Source of the DNA: Hansfordia pulvinata
Lineage: Eukaryota; Ascomycota; Sordariomycetes; Xylariales
DNA length: 64,000 bases
Assembly (NCBI GenBank): GCA_006538405.1
Contig: BJKQ01000010.1
Span: forward strand, 1 to 64,000
Reading direction: 5' to 3'
Shown here one piece after another: positions 10,801 through 21,498 of this stretch; the stretch's first letter is position 1; the number at the start of each line of letters is the position of its first letter. Made by a program: the position numbers and the translations under genes. The notes under the pieces are model-generated. The model saw only the letters and a list, made by a program, of their open reading frames with translations. It was not told where the DNA came from and searched no databases.

Positions 10801-12940
10801 TTTCGTGCCGAAACTCAGCAAGTTGATCGCATTCTTGTGGCCTTTTCAAGCCGTTGGTGTGACTGCAACCCGAATCATGGGTTCAAGACTTGCGGTACGT
10901 ATTGCCTACGCCCCCTTTGGCCCCTTCTTCTACCGCAATGGGTTGCTGACAATCTCACCAATCATCAGATGTTATCCATACTTTGTGTTACTCAATCATG
11001 TTGCTGAACACCGACCTGCACTTGGCCGATATCGAGCAGAAGATGACTCGTGGTCAATTCGTGAAGAACACCATGACCACCGTAAAGCAAGCGGTGGTCG
11101 ACACAGCCCCCGATACCTTTGAACGCCCCAGCATCCTTCCGGGCAAGAATCCCCATCTCAGTCCCGCTGCCGAATCCGAAGGGCGCGTCTCCCCTGACGT
11201 GGAGCGGGAGAAGTCGAGCTGGAGAGCCTCGTTCAAGCCCCCTCCGAGGTCAGAGTCTGCCCAGGGCCAGAATTCTGACTCAGGCACTCCCGTCGACAAC
11301 TGCGGTCCCCTAGTCAAAGCCCCGTTTGAGGGCTCCCTGCGTGCATGGGAGGGCCAGATGGAGCTTGTGCTCAAGGATATTTACAACTCGATCCGTACCG
11401 AGAGATTGCCCTTGTTCGGAGCCGAACCCGGCCAACCGCAGACCCCCCAAGGTGGTTTATCAGTCAAGGGCATGTTGAAACGCACACCCAGTGTTCTCAG
11501 CAAGGCCCCCTCGGAGAGCCAGGCCTCCATACGCGGCAGGCTTAATGATCCATACCGCAACAACCCTGCCAGATGGTCATCCAAGAGCCGGTCGCGTCCC
11601 CGCCTTGCTAACGGTTTCTCTTCGAGCCGAACCAGTTTCGACGACGAGAATTCAGTATGGAGCCCCGCTGCTTCCTCTGCCACCTGGAGCCGCTACTCGC
11701 TCGGCCGGACGCAGACATCCATGTCCATGGACTCCTTCAATTCTTCCTACCCACAGGGTGATTACCAGCAATCCATTGGCTTTGCCAACGCCCTCAGCCA
11801 GGCGATCATTCGTGAGGACTTGCCGTCCTCGTCGCAGTCCATTCTGAGCGAGGACCTGCCTCAGAACACTCAAATGCTCGACGATGAGACCTTGGAGCTG
11901 TCCGGCCCTCCCTGGGTCAAAGAAGGCCTTGTGATACACAAACACCATCTTGACGGCGTGGACAGGAAGTCTAAGGACCGCAACTGGACAGAGGTTTTCG
12001 CCGTGATTCAAAAGGGCACCATGAGCTTGTTCTCCTTCTCTACCAAGTCCATGCGTCAAAAGGCACGCATGGGCCGCAAACAGACAGGCGGAGGCGGTAT
12101 AGTGGTCGGCGGCGGCAATTGGCAGGATAACGCCACAAACGTGGGATCATTCTCGCTGAGGCAGACCCTCGCATCGGCTCTTCCGCCCCCGGCTATTCTC
12201 GCACACGGTCCCATGTCTGGGCCTTGAGTCTGCCTACTGGTGCTGTGCACCTCTTCCAAGTGGGCACGCCTGAGATCAGCAAAGAATTCGTCCTTACTGT
12301 CAACTACTGGAGCTCACGCCTCAGCACCCACCCTCTTATCGGGGGTATCAGCAATGTTGAATACGGCTGGGGCGACGGCGTCATAAACAATGCCCTGATC
12401 TCTGGCGTGAATGAGGCGCCACCGCCTCGCCCCGGCAGCGCCGCAGCAGGCCGCAGCAGTATGCACAGTCGCCAAGGCAGCCGCCAAAGCAGCCTCCGGT
12501 CCTCCTTTGACATGGGCAGTAATGCTCGCTCGAAGCTGCCGGGCGACAAGATCAACATTGCAGAGTGGACACCTCCAGCTCAGTCTATGCGTCCAAGCAA
12601 CTGCTCCGAGGCGGAGCAGCTCGAAACTCTCTTATCATATGTGAAGGGGATTGAGGACGACCTCCAGAAGCACAACCAGCTCCGCTCGCCCATGCTCCTT
12701 GCCTTCACGCCTCGTGGTCAAAATGCCACGAAGGCTATGAGCAATTGGGAACGTAAAAGCAGCTACCTGCTCCGCGAGATTGTCAAGTTCCGCACCTACG
12801 TCGACTGTTTACAGCATGCCGATCAGCGACGTGCTGAGATCTATGCCGAACGCGACAACGCGAGACGAGCTGCTCGCGGTGAGGATCTCAGTGATGATGA
12901 GAGCATCGCCGAGGATGCGGATTTGACTATCACAACCTGA
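7855..12940 (+). CDS. Syt1-type ARF guanine-nucleotide exchange factor (Sec7 + PH), one frameshift
   Basis: The product is about 1670 residues once one intron (10895-10968, GTACGT...CAG, branch GCTGAC) is removed and one missing base is allowed for. The first ~900 residues are low-complexity Ser/Pro/Gln-rich. The Sec7 domain lies at about 905-1080, with the catalytic Glu in RAETQQVDRIL (~985) and the hallmark YSIMLLNTDLHLADI just after the splice. A PH domain (~1325-1475) starts WVKEGLVIHKH, and a helical C-terminal region follows. This architecture is that of yeast Syt1, which activates ARF-family GTPases in Golgi/endosomal traffic. The start is the ATG at 7855 (MPPDAPDG...), because upstream frame codons lack an ATG. 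Within the PH domain the frame breaks at the C run 12186-12190: LRQTLASALPPP continues one base off as GYSRTR...HVWALSLP. Conservation on both sides says one gene. Confidence 0.88.
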
Positions 12941-14520
12941 TGACGATTGCGACAGCTGCCCCGAACCATGGCGTCGTGATGCACCACAAGCTGAAGCGTA
13001 ATGCTGCAAGCAGAAATCGCATCGGAGCGACATGTTCTGAATCGCACTGACTTGAACCATGGAATATCGATCCGAAAGCCTTGGATTCAAGATCAATCGA
13101 CCCATATGTGGCCAGCCACCTTGAGCAGCAGCTGAGGACGTTCGATCCCCATATCCTTATCTGCGCCCTTTTTTCTTTTATTTTGTATAATTGGCAACTA
13201 TTTCATCCCTCCCCACGACTATCGTGTGCGCACATACTTGGGAGGCTGGTGTACGTTATATTCCCGGCGGCGTCCGCAGACTCACGATGTAAACGTAATT
13301 ATGGACAAGCATGACTCTTCTTCGACCGATGGCGTTTCCTTGCACTTTGCGCTTTCTTCTTGAATGAGGCACTGCATAAACTTTGCATTGATTATTCCGG
13401 CGTGTTCGAGTACTCGTCTCTCTTGTGATGTTGTAACCCAGCGTCATGAGGCAGCGGGTCTGGTGTCATGGGCACCGTTGCTCTATCAGGATGTCCGTAC
13501 ATCAATGCCAAGGGCAGTCACGCAACCACGCAACACGTAGCGACGTCACCGAACAGTTCGCTCGAGCCGCCGCGCATGCGACGATTCACGATCATCAACC
13601 TCCGTGACAGGCCTTTACTCACCAGGCCCACAAGGAGCAATGCGAGTACTGAATTGTGGGTGGAATTGGTAGCCTCTCTTTTGTGGGGTGGCTCCCGGGC
13701 ACTGACGTATGCGTAGAGACGTGATGGGCGACAGGACGCCGTGGTCGAGCGAGACAAGACTGCAAAGATCTGCGAGCACAAATGCGCATAATTGGCACAG
13801 TAGCTTACGGAGTCAGGAGCGTCAAGAGGGCGTAGCGAGTCATTGGACGCACAGTTGCAGCAGATAACGCCAGAACGCCAGAAACCCAGCCACCCGTTCA
13901 CATATGGCATACGAGTATGGGCCAGACATTTGCCAGGCTCTCGCTGCGTACTCGTAGCTGCTGTGCGCTTCCCTTCCGTCTCTGGATTACTTGAGTGTCG
14001 CGGCTTTCCTCATCATGCCGCGCGTGCATACATGAGCGCGTACATATATTTCTTTTGCTCTTCACCACTGAGACCTTGCGGCGGGGGGCGCACTGGGCGG
14101 TGGGCTTGATGATCAGCCGCGCCTCCCTAGCTTCGGATGATCCCACATGCTTAGATCGATTTGGGTAAGAGGCCGCAGATAGCTTGTGTGCCGATCACCT
14201 TACCACGGCTTTGTGACCAATGGAGCGGCTGATATTGTCAAACTCAGACACTTCACAGCTGAGCACTGCATACGAGTAGGTCAATATTAGGAAAAGCCCG
14301 ATGTATCACAAGGAGGAGGGGGGTTGGTCCTTGGCGAAGCGTGGCCTCCCGCCTCTGCAGGCTCGATAGGGAAGCCTTGGTTGGAAGCATACATAGAGCC
14401 TACCTATGCCGGGCGCTCGTCATCTGCGTGACGAACGTCTTCAACTTCTTTCCCCGTTGACGAGAGGCCCGAACTTGACTGGTTGCCCACTGCCCGACAA
14501 GGTCTGACGAGTCTCCGAAG
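12941..14520. other. Intergenic, motif-containing
   Basis: The 3' flank of the ARF-GEF gene and the upstream region of the peroxidase gene. No supportable gene. Several copies of a TACTCGTA-like word occur (about 13408, 13909, 13948, 14271). Confidence 0.55.
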
Positions 14521-15499
14521 ATGAGCTTCCTCGACAAGATCGCCAATGCCGTGATCGCTTTGGCGGTCATCAGCTGGGACAATGCCCTGCTGATTCTCAA
14601 CCTGGTCATGCCCAAGTGCAAGGTCGGCCACGTCGTTCCCGAGGGCGCCCCCGGGCACAACCTGACGTGGCCTGAGTGGCATCCGCCGCAGCCAGGCGAC
14701 TCCCGCTCGGCCTGTCCTATGCTCAACGCCCTGGCCAACCACGGGATCCTGCCCCACGACGGCAAGAACATCCCCTTCAAGGATATGAACAAGGCCATCC
14801 GCCAGTCCTTTAACTTTGCCCCGACGTTCTGCTTCTTTGCGCCCAAGTTCGCCGCCGACTTCCTGAAAAAGTCGTACTGGAAGGACACGCTCGACCTGGC
14901 CGACCTCAACCTGCACCGGAACGACGCCATTGAGCACGATGCGAGCTTGACCAGGCACGACCTGGCGCTGCAGCCCGACCAGGGAGTGCCGGACCAGCAG
15001 CTTGTGGACGCCTTCTTGAGCGAGGCCACGGGTACATCGGCCGACGGGGCTCTGATCCTGACCAAACCTGACGTTTCGCGGGCGCTGTCCAAGAGACGGG
15101 CGGAGGCGAGACGGACAAACCCCGAGTATTCCGAAACGACATTCCACAACTTTTTCGGGAGTGCCAAGTAAGTCGAGCCCCTCCAGCCAACCACTCGGAT
15201 CGGATCTTGATAGCCAGCCATCCTCTGCTCTGGTGGCTGGGCCCCGTTGCACGCTTGCACCGAGGCCGAGGCGCTTTCATCTGGCCCGAACTGCACTGAC
15301 TGATCTTCCTCGCAGCACCTGCACCATGTTGGCCATCTTCGGCGGCAACGTCAAGGACCTGACGCCTATGCTCAAGGAGGAGCGCTTTTCCGACAAGTGG
15401 GAGCCGCGCATTCTCGACCATTACGGATTGACCATGGCCAAGTTTAATGGCACCGTCGTCGGGGTCGAGCGCAAGGTAGACGCCAAGCAGTATGAATAA
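14521..15499 (+). CDS. Haem-thiolate peroxidase (chloroperoxidase / Peroxidase family 2)
   Basis: Two exons (14521-15167, 15316-15499) separated by a 148-nt intron (GTAAGT...CGCAG) encode 276 residues. Family hallmarks are the proximal Cys65 in SACPMLNALANHG, which would ligate haem iron as a thiolate, and Glu138-His139-Asp140 in AIEHDASL, the acid/base and metal-site motif of chloroperoxidases and peroxygenases. These enzymes use hydrogen peroxide to halogenate or oxygenate organic substrates. The N-terminus (residues ~8-30) is hydrophobic, suggesting a signal sequence or membrane anchor. Fungal relatives include StcC-like enzymes of secondary metabolism. Apart from a transporter 1.2 kb downstream I see no biosynthetic cluster, so the substrate is unknown. 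Confidence 0.88.
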
Positions 15500-16743
15500 G
15501 AGCCAGTTCGGCGCCTGCCCCGTGCCGTCTATCCTCGAGTATTCTGGCTCGCTGCATAGCCGTGGCTGTTTCGAAGGAAACCAGGACGACTCGAGACACA
15601 GTGTCTCATGACGGCCGCAGAGGGTATCCAACACCACCGCCTCAAGCAGACTATCACATTGTCTGTTCAACACGATATTTGGATGCCCACGAACTCGGCG
15701 CTTGCAACTCTAGCCCTGTGCCATATCTGATGTGTAATGAGAAAAATAATCACATTCATGCGGTTGTGTTTTGCACTGCAGCACTTGTGATAGCCTGCGC
15801 AAATTCTGACTACCTACTCACGTCTTGTGAGCTCCTCCAATGTGCTTAAGAGTGTGTTACGTTGTGTGTGTTTGTGTGTATGTTGGAGGGGGGGGCTTTG
15901 AATAGTTCGGAAGTGGCATGACGCATGCTTCCTTGAATGATGGGCCAATGTCTGATCTTCGCAAGCATTTTAATCGAATCAGGGGTCCTGGTTCCCGGTC
16001 GATCTATGGAACCCTGGCCTGCCCTCCACTTTCCGGCCTTTATGTTGTGTCCCTGGACATATCCGGTACTGGGCTATCACGATAGGCTCAGGCCACCAGC
16101 GAGAGCCAGGAGACGACGGCCGGACGTACCCAGATATCTCCGGGGCGCTACACGATGTTGCGTCAATTGCAGTATGTGCGATCGCATGATATCGTTGTCT
16201 CTAGCAGCGCAAGGCATCGTCTGTAGCATCGCCATCGCCTGATCAAGACGCCTTCCAGGCCTGCCCCGGACATCTATGAACATCGCCAAGCACCACGATT
16301 TGAAGAGTTGATCGGGCCTACCGAGATTCCAGGAGCATTGCTTCAAAGTCAATTGCCTCGAAATCCAGATCATACCTTGCGGCGTGCTCAATCTCCTCGA
16401 CCCTCATGTGCCGAGCAAGCGTCCGGTTCGAGGTTTCGCAGTGGGAGGTCAAAGACGGAAGGGTTCGGCAGATATGTGCGGTGGATGGAAAGCTCGGCTC
16501 GGTTCGGGACGGGCCGGTCTGCCCCATGCCAAACATGTGTGGCCTTTGGAGCTTCCACGCGTGAAAAGGTCATCGTATCTGTAAATTTAATGAAATGATT
16601 TCCCTTCTGCCCCGACTCGAGGTGTTCCTTTCTCTTTCATGCATGTTCAAGCGACGGCTGTATTGATCACAGCCCCCCCTCCCCTTCTTTCTTTCTTCCG
16701 CGCCGATGCAGCACGCCTGAGCCGGTCTCAGCCTTTCCAAAAA
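15500..16743. other. Intergenic, nothing recognised
   Basis: A 1.2-kb gap between peroxidase and transporter genes on the same strand. It contains a GT-rich patch followed by a G run at about 15855-15896. No gene seen. Confidence 0.55.
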
Positions 16744-18423
16744 ATGACACCGGACGAGGAGATCGGCAAGTTGTCTGGGGGTTGCAACGAGAAGGACGAG
16801 TTGCGTCTTGGTGTCGCTGAGCAGCACGTGGAAGACGCCTTGCCCGACAACAGCAACGAGCAGAGTCGCCATGTCAAAGGCAACGCCCTTCTCGTGACTA
16901 AAGACGGCCAGATACGCAAGATTCCCGTGCCATCTCAAGACCCAAATGACCCTCTTAACTTCCGACCGTGGGAGAAGTATGCCGTTGTGTTGTGTGCGTG
17001 CTGGTTCTCGATCATGGCTATCTCGCTGGCCAGTGGTCTGAGTGCCATCATTGAGACCTTTCTGTCCACATACCGGGCCCAAGGATACCAAACAAACCAG
17101 GTCCTGCTGCTCATCACTCTGCCAACGTTGTGCATTGGCCTCGGCAACTTTATCCTGCTCCCGCTTGGTCTGGCTTACGGCCGGCGCCCCGTGCTGCTCG
17201 TGTCCATGGTGGTGCTCCTGGCATCCTCGGTGTGGGCTGGCGCGCAGAACTCGTATGAGCAGCACCTCGCGGCACGTGTCCTCCAAGGCCTCGCGACGGG
17301 GGCGGCCGAGTCGCTGCTGCCGCTCATGCTGACCGAGGTCACGTTTCTGCACGAACGATCCCGCATCTTCGGACTGTACTGGATGGTCCAGAACGCCGTG
17401 AGCTCCGCCATCAACCTCTCTTCCTCGTACCTCAACCAGTCCGTCGGCTGGCGATGGTACTACTGGGTGTTCGTCATCACCGTGGCTGCTGGGCTTGCCA
17501 TTGCCTTCTTTGGCGCCTTTGAGACGCAGTTCGACCGCCCGGCCGTCGCCCTGGACGGACAGGTCATCGTCACCGACGAGGCCGGCGCCACCATCATCGT
17601 TCCAGACTGTGAAGCGCAGGAGTACCTGGCGAGGATGCAGCAGCAGCATCAGTCTCGTATACGACATCCCGATTCCTCTCGAGCTCGCAAATCTTACGCC
17701 CAGCGCATCAGGCCGTGGTCGCCGCCTCACCCCAAGCCGCTGCGCACAGTGCTGATCACGTGGCTGCGCTTCGCCCAGAGCCTGAGCTCTCCCGGCATCA
17801 TCTTTGCCGTGCTGTCGTCGTCCATCACGCTGGGCTGCACCGTGGGCATGTCGCTCACCTATAACAACGTCCTGGTGGCCAACTACGGCTGGAGACCCGA
17901 GGACGTCGGGCTCGTCAACGTAGGCGGCGTCATCGGGAGCGTCCTGGGCATGGTATATTGCCACTTCGTCGGGCATCACGTCACGTTGTGGCTTGCTGAG
18001 CAAAACCGAGGCGTCCATCTCCCAGAGCATGGCCTCGTCAACCTTGTCTTCCCCGCTATCCTCGGCTTCGGCATGCTACTACTCTACGGCTTCACGGCGG
18101 CCGGTGGCAGCACGTGGTGGGCGCCTTACATGGCCTGGACTTTGCTGCAGTTCACCTTCACTGTTGTGCTCATCATCAGCACCACCTTTGCGTCTGAGGC
18201 TGCCCTCGGGCATCCTGGCCCTGCTTTGGTTGCCGTCGTGGGCCTGAAGAACATCGTCTCCTTCGGCGCTACCTACGGGCTAAACCCGATGATTGAAAGA
18301 TATAGCTATGAGTGGGCGTTTGGTGTTTTGGCGGCCATATTCGGCTCCATCTTCTTGTTGGGGGTGCCCGTGTACTGGGCCAATCCCAAGTGGCGGCAGT
18401 ACGTGGCAGCGAGAACGGAGTAG
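16744..18423 (+). CDS. MFS transporter (DHA1-like)
   Basis: One exon encodes 559 residues. The start is placed at 16744 (AAAA before ATG), giving a hydrophilic cytoplasmic N-terminus as usual for the family; the frame is open further upstream. After the PNDPLNFRPWEK motif that precedes TM1 in fungal drug:H+ antiporter-type proteins come about twelve hydrophobic segments. The signature LPLGLAYGRRPVLL lies between TM2 and TM3 and ARVLQGLATGAAES in TM4. A long cytoplasmic loop with acidic and Gln/His-rich sequence separates the two six-helix halves. It should be a plasma- or vacuolar-membrane proton-coupled carrier. Similarity in layout to Hol1-like carriers is remembered rather than tested, and the substrate cannot be read from sequence. 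Confidence 0.88.
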   Translation: MTPDEEIGKLSGGCNEKDELRLGVAEQHVEDALPDNSNEQSRHVKGNALLVTKDGQIRKIPVPSQDPNDPLNFRPWEKYAVVLCACWFSIMAISLASGLSAIIETFLSTYRAQGYQTNQVLLLITLPTLCIGLGNFILLPLGLAYGRRPVLLVSMVVLLASSVWAGAQNSYEQHLAARVLQGLATGAAESLLPLMLTEVTFLHERSRIFGLYWMVQNAVSSAINLSSSYLNQSVGWRWYYWVFVITVAAGLAIAFFGAFETQFDRPAVALDGQVIVTDEAGATIIVPDCEAQEYLARMQQQHQSRIRHPDSSRARKSYAQRIRPWSPPHPKPLRTVLITWLRFAQSLSSPGIIFAVLSSSITLGCTVGMSLTYNNVLVANYGWRPEDVGLVNVGGVIGSVLGMVYCHFVGHHVTLWLAEQNRGVHLPEHGLVNLVFPAILGFGMLLLYGFTAAGGSTWWAPYMAWTLLQFTFTVVLIISTTFASEAALGHPGPALVAVVGLKNIVSFGATYGLNPMIERYSYEWAFGVLAAIFGSIFLLGVPVYWANPKWRQYVAARTE

Positions 18424-19235
18424 GTCAACGATCTAGAGACGTGGACAGGGTGTCTCTCTCACTGTGAGATCATCATGAGCACTATGGTTCCGATAGGATC
18501 TGACATTGGACATGGCCTGGTGTGGGACTGATGGGATTTCCATATCCGAATCCGCATGTCGATGGTTTATAATGCAACACCATCGAGCAAGACAGAAAGA
18601 AGCAGATCGTTGTCCACCATTTCACGTAGAGCGAGCGAGCGAGCGATCTCTCGCCCTGGCACGACTTCCCTCGACGGCCGACCGCGTGCTTAAGCCGGCA
18701 GACTCTGCGTCCGTATGTGACCCGTCCGGCGCTCAAGTGTCTGTCTCCGAGGCTGCCATTCCGACCGGCCGTGGGCAAGCACACAGCGGGGCCGAACAGA
18801 ATGGCCCTTGATCCGGAGCGGGGCCGACCAACGAGCGACCCGATCCAATCCAAGCCCACCCGACCTGGCTGACCCGACGCGAACCGACCCGACCCGATCA
18901 GCGACGCAAGTCTGTGCTCGCAAGGTTTTCATCCTCAGGGATGCACATCTAGATATAGGAAGGTATTTTCTGCTGCTCTCATCTACGCGGCACAGGCTTA
19001 GACATGCCGCCTCCCGTACCCAAATCACAGACAGCGGCTTGACCGATCGGAGCTCATCCTGCACCACCCTCGCCAGAATTGGCCCTCCCCCCAACGCCAC
19101 TCGCATGATGCTTTATCTGCGTAGCCCTGTGGTACTGACTTCTTTGGTGTTCAAACGCACTTGCAATGTGTCACAAAGGGCTTAAGACATTGCTCACAAG
19201 TGCGCTATGCCGAGCATGATTTCCAGCGGGTGGTG

Positions 19236-19287
19236 GACAATACGTCCTGGGGCTGAAGCTAGACAATCCGTCCTGTGGCTGAAGCTA
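19236..19287. repeat. 26-bp tandem duplication
   Basis: Two adjacent copies of a 26-bp unit beginning GACAAT and ending TGAAGCTA differ at two positions. A third copy starts (GACAAT) and breaks off. Confidence 0.8.
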
Positions 19288-19831
19288 GACAATCAACCCC
19301 TTCTCAACTGAAATATAAACTTTACATATTCTGCAAGGGGTTGAAATTGATCGGCTCCGCGGTGGCAGCTACGAAGGAGAAGACGGGGACACCCGCCAGA
19401 TGCCCGGATGGCTTCAATGTAGCTGCCAACAAGGCAAGACAAGACCGGCTGACTGGCCTCGTCGAAAGCACACACTGAGGTTCCGCCTTTAACATCGCGA
19501 AGCCGCCCAGCGTATGGCATGGGGTCCATCTGTTAGCCCTATACCCTCCAACGTATCTGCCTCATCAGGTGTCTGAAAAGTTGCCAAGGCTCGTGATCGC
19601 AGCTAAGACACGAAGCCGCACCAATACAATGCGCCCGCGGCACATATCCGAAGAGCGATCCAAACAGCTGACGTTGATCTTACGCTGCCTCGTTATGGCC
19701 ACTAAATGTTTGGCTTCCATTCGGAACAGCACATCAACATGGGGTGCGAGACATCGCGACGTGGGTCGAGACCAAGATATACTCGAGAACGACCCGCAGA
19801 GGACGCAAGAGCTCTTCTGGCCAGATTGAAG

Positions 19832-19849
19832 AAAAAAAAAAAAAAAAAA
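19832..19849. repeat. A(18) homopolymer
   Basis: Eighteen consecutive A residues in otherwise mixed sequence. It could be the tail of a retroposed copy, but nothing recognisable precedes it and I see no target-site duplication. Confidence 0.8.
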
Positions 19850-21013
19850 CGCCGATGACGGAACCTCCTGAGAAAGAAAATATCATTCACTACACTGTGA
19901 CGATTCATGTTTCGGCTTTCGGTTGCTTCAAACCCCGGAAACAAATGCGGCACGTCGGCGGTGAACACTTCTATGGCGCCCGATTGCGGCCATAAGCCGC
20001 TTGACCCCGGCAAAGGAGATGCCAAAGTCCGCCAATCCAGCTTAACAGCCTGCAGAAGGATCCTCCAGGTCACTGGCAGGGCTAGCTGTCTTGAGTGCGC
20101 CTACACATGGACCGGTGAGCTCGTGCGATCGGACGCCAGCTCTGCGATGGCCCGGATTCCAACCCAAGATGACGTCTGATGAGCCACGCTGCGCGCCCAT
20201 GAGGCGATGTCCACCAGACCAACTCGGTGGGATGTGCGGACTTCAAGGCTCAGGCAACAATAGGCAATGCGGCGCTAAGCCTTGCCGACCTCGTGAGACA
20301 AACTCGTATTCAACTAGTTCAAGCTACGCTATGCCTAGCTCTGCTGCGTGACTTATGTCGACATAGTCCGCGATGTATGCAGACGCAAGCCAGTTAGCTG
20401 GTTGCTAGAGACGACAAGCCAGCCTCCTTTATGACCTTATTGTTTGATTCGTCGAACGGCGCAAACACCGATGGGAGAGGAGAGGGAAGTGGCGTTCTGG
20501 CTTGTACTGGCTGCGCTTGTAATAAAACCTGTGCTTCGGGTGCAAGGCATCGATGCAGTAGAGAGCAAATGGCAAGGCCCGTTGGGAGTGTGTGCTGTAT
20601 GGTAGACCCGGGGAAGGAAGCCCAGTGTCCAGCTGAAAGCAGTGATATGGTGGAAAACCAAGTGCAATGTAACCTTGCATTGCAGCAATCTGACCTCGGG
20701 GGTGACCGCAGGTGACACCATGTGACTCAAGTGGCATGACCGATGGCTTTTCTTCAAAATAACACAACCGTGGGTGAGATGGTCAGACCATGTTCTGGAG
20801 CGCGGAAACGGTCAGCAGTCTCACCGTCGCCAACAACGTCGTCGCTCACAACATAATATAGCATTACAGGGACTCGCACTCTGGCGACATGGGTGTTATT
20901 CGACTCGACAAGCAACAAATCAGACACTGATCGTTTGGCTCCGCACCAGAGGCGCTGGGTCTGTCTTCAGGCGTGGACACAAAAGTTTACAAGAGTGGGC
21001 TCGCGGTAGCTAT

Positions 21014-21498
21014 TTAGTTGGCAGAGGACGGGTTGTCGCTGTGCTTGACCTCGAATTGACGCAACGTGGGGATGTCAACCATTCGCAGGGCCGAGTCCTC
21101 CGTGGCCTCGAGGTCAACACGAGGCACGCCCATCTGGGAGACACGGCCGGAGCGAAAGGCGTTATATGCCTCAAGCCACCTGGCGGTGCATAAGCACCAG
21201 CGGCAGCCACCGCGCAGGCCGGCTACGCGCAGGTCGTTTCCGCGCGAGGCGGAGAAGTCGAGAAACTCGTCGGTGACGATGCCGGCGATGGCATGGTTGC
21301 CGGGGTCAACACCGGCGGTTCTGCAGTAGCCGTCACGAAAGTAGCCCGTCATAGGCTGGCTGGAGAAGCTCTTGAGTGGCTGCTTCAGAACTAAAGGGGC
21401 CAAATCGACCTAGTCAGTGATGCGAGGTTGGGGAGAATGGTAGGGGAAAGGGTTGGGGAGGAGGGGCCAAGCTGACCATTGAGAGCAGAGGATGCCAT
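21014..21498 (-). CDS. DUF2237 family protein
   Basis: Exon 1 is only 22 nt (21498-21477, encoding MASSALN plus one base). An 86-nt intron (GTCAGC...TTTAG, 21391-21476) follows, then exon 2 (21390-21014), giving 132 residues. The body contains the family's conserved blocks PMTGYFRDGYCRT, NHAIAGIVTDEFLDFSASRGN and GGCRWCLCTARWLEA. The family is shared with bacteria and has no settled function. The conserved Cys-Arg-Trp-Cys-Leu-Cys motif suggests a metal or redox site, which is inference. A start at the internal Met 21403 is possible, but the tiny first exon restores the N-terminus common in fungal members (MxxSALNVL). Confidence 0.85.

Larger units (their letters stand above)
18424..21013. other. 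Intergenic with small repeats
   Basis: No gene recognised. It holds a degenerate GACCC-type microsatellite (about 18830-18900), a 26-bp tandem duplication (19236-19287) and an 18-base A run (19832-19849). Confidence 0.55.

Noticed and set aside
14400..15296. Long minus-strand frames opposite the peroxidase exon
   Set aside because: Antisense shadows of a conserved gene; no domain-like sequence.
16570..18030. 486-codon minus-strand frame opposite the MFS transporter
   Set aside because: It is the complement of a clear transporter gene; its His/Gln/Asp/Arg-rich sequence is what GC-rich antisense DNA gives.
19832..19849. A(18) run as a retroposon tail
   Set aside because: No upstream coding or SINE-like sequence and no flanking duplication were seen.
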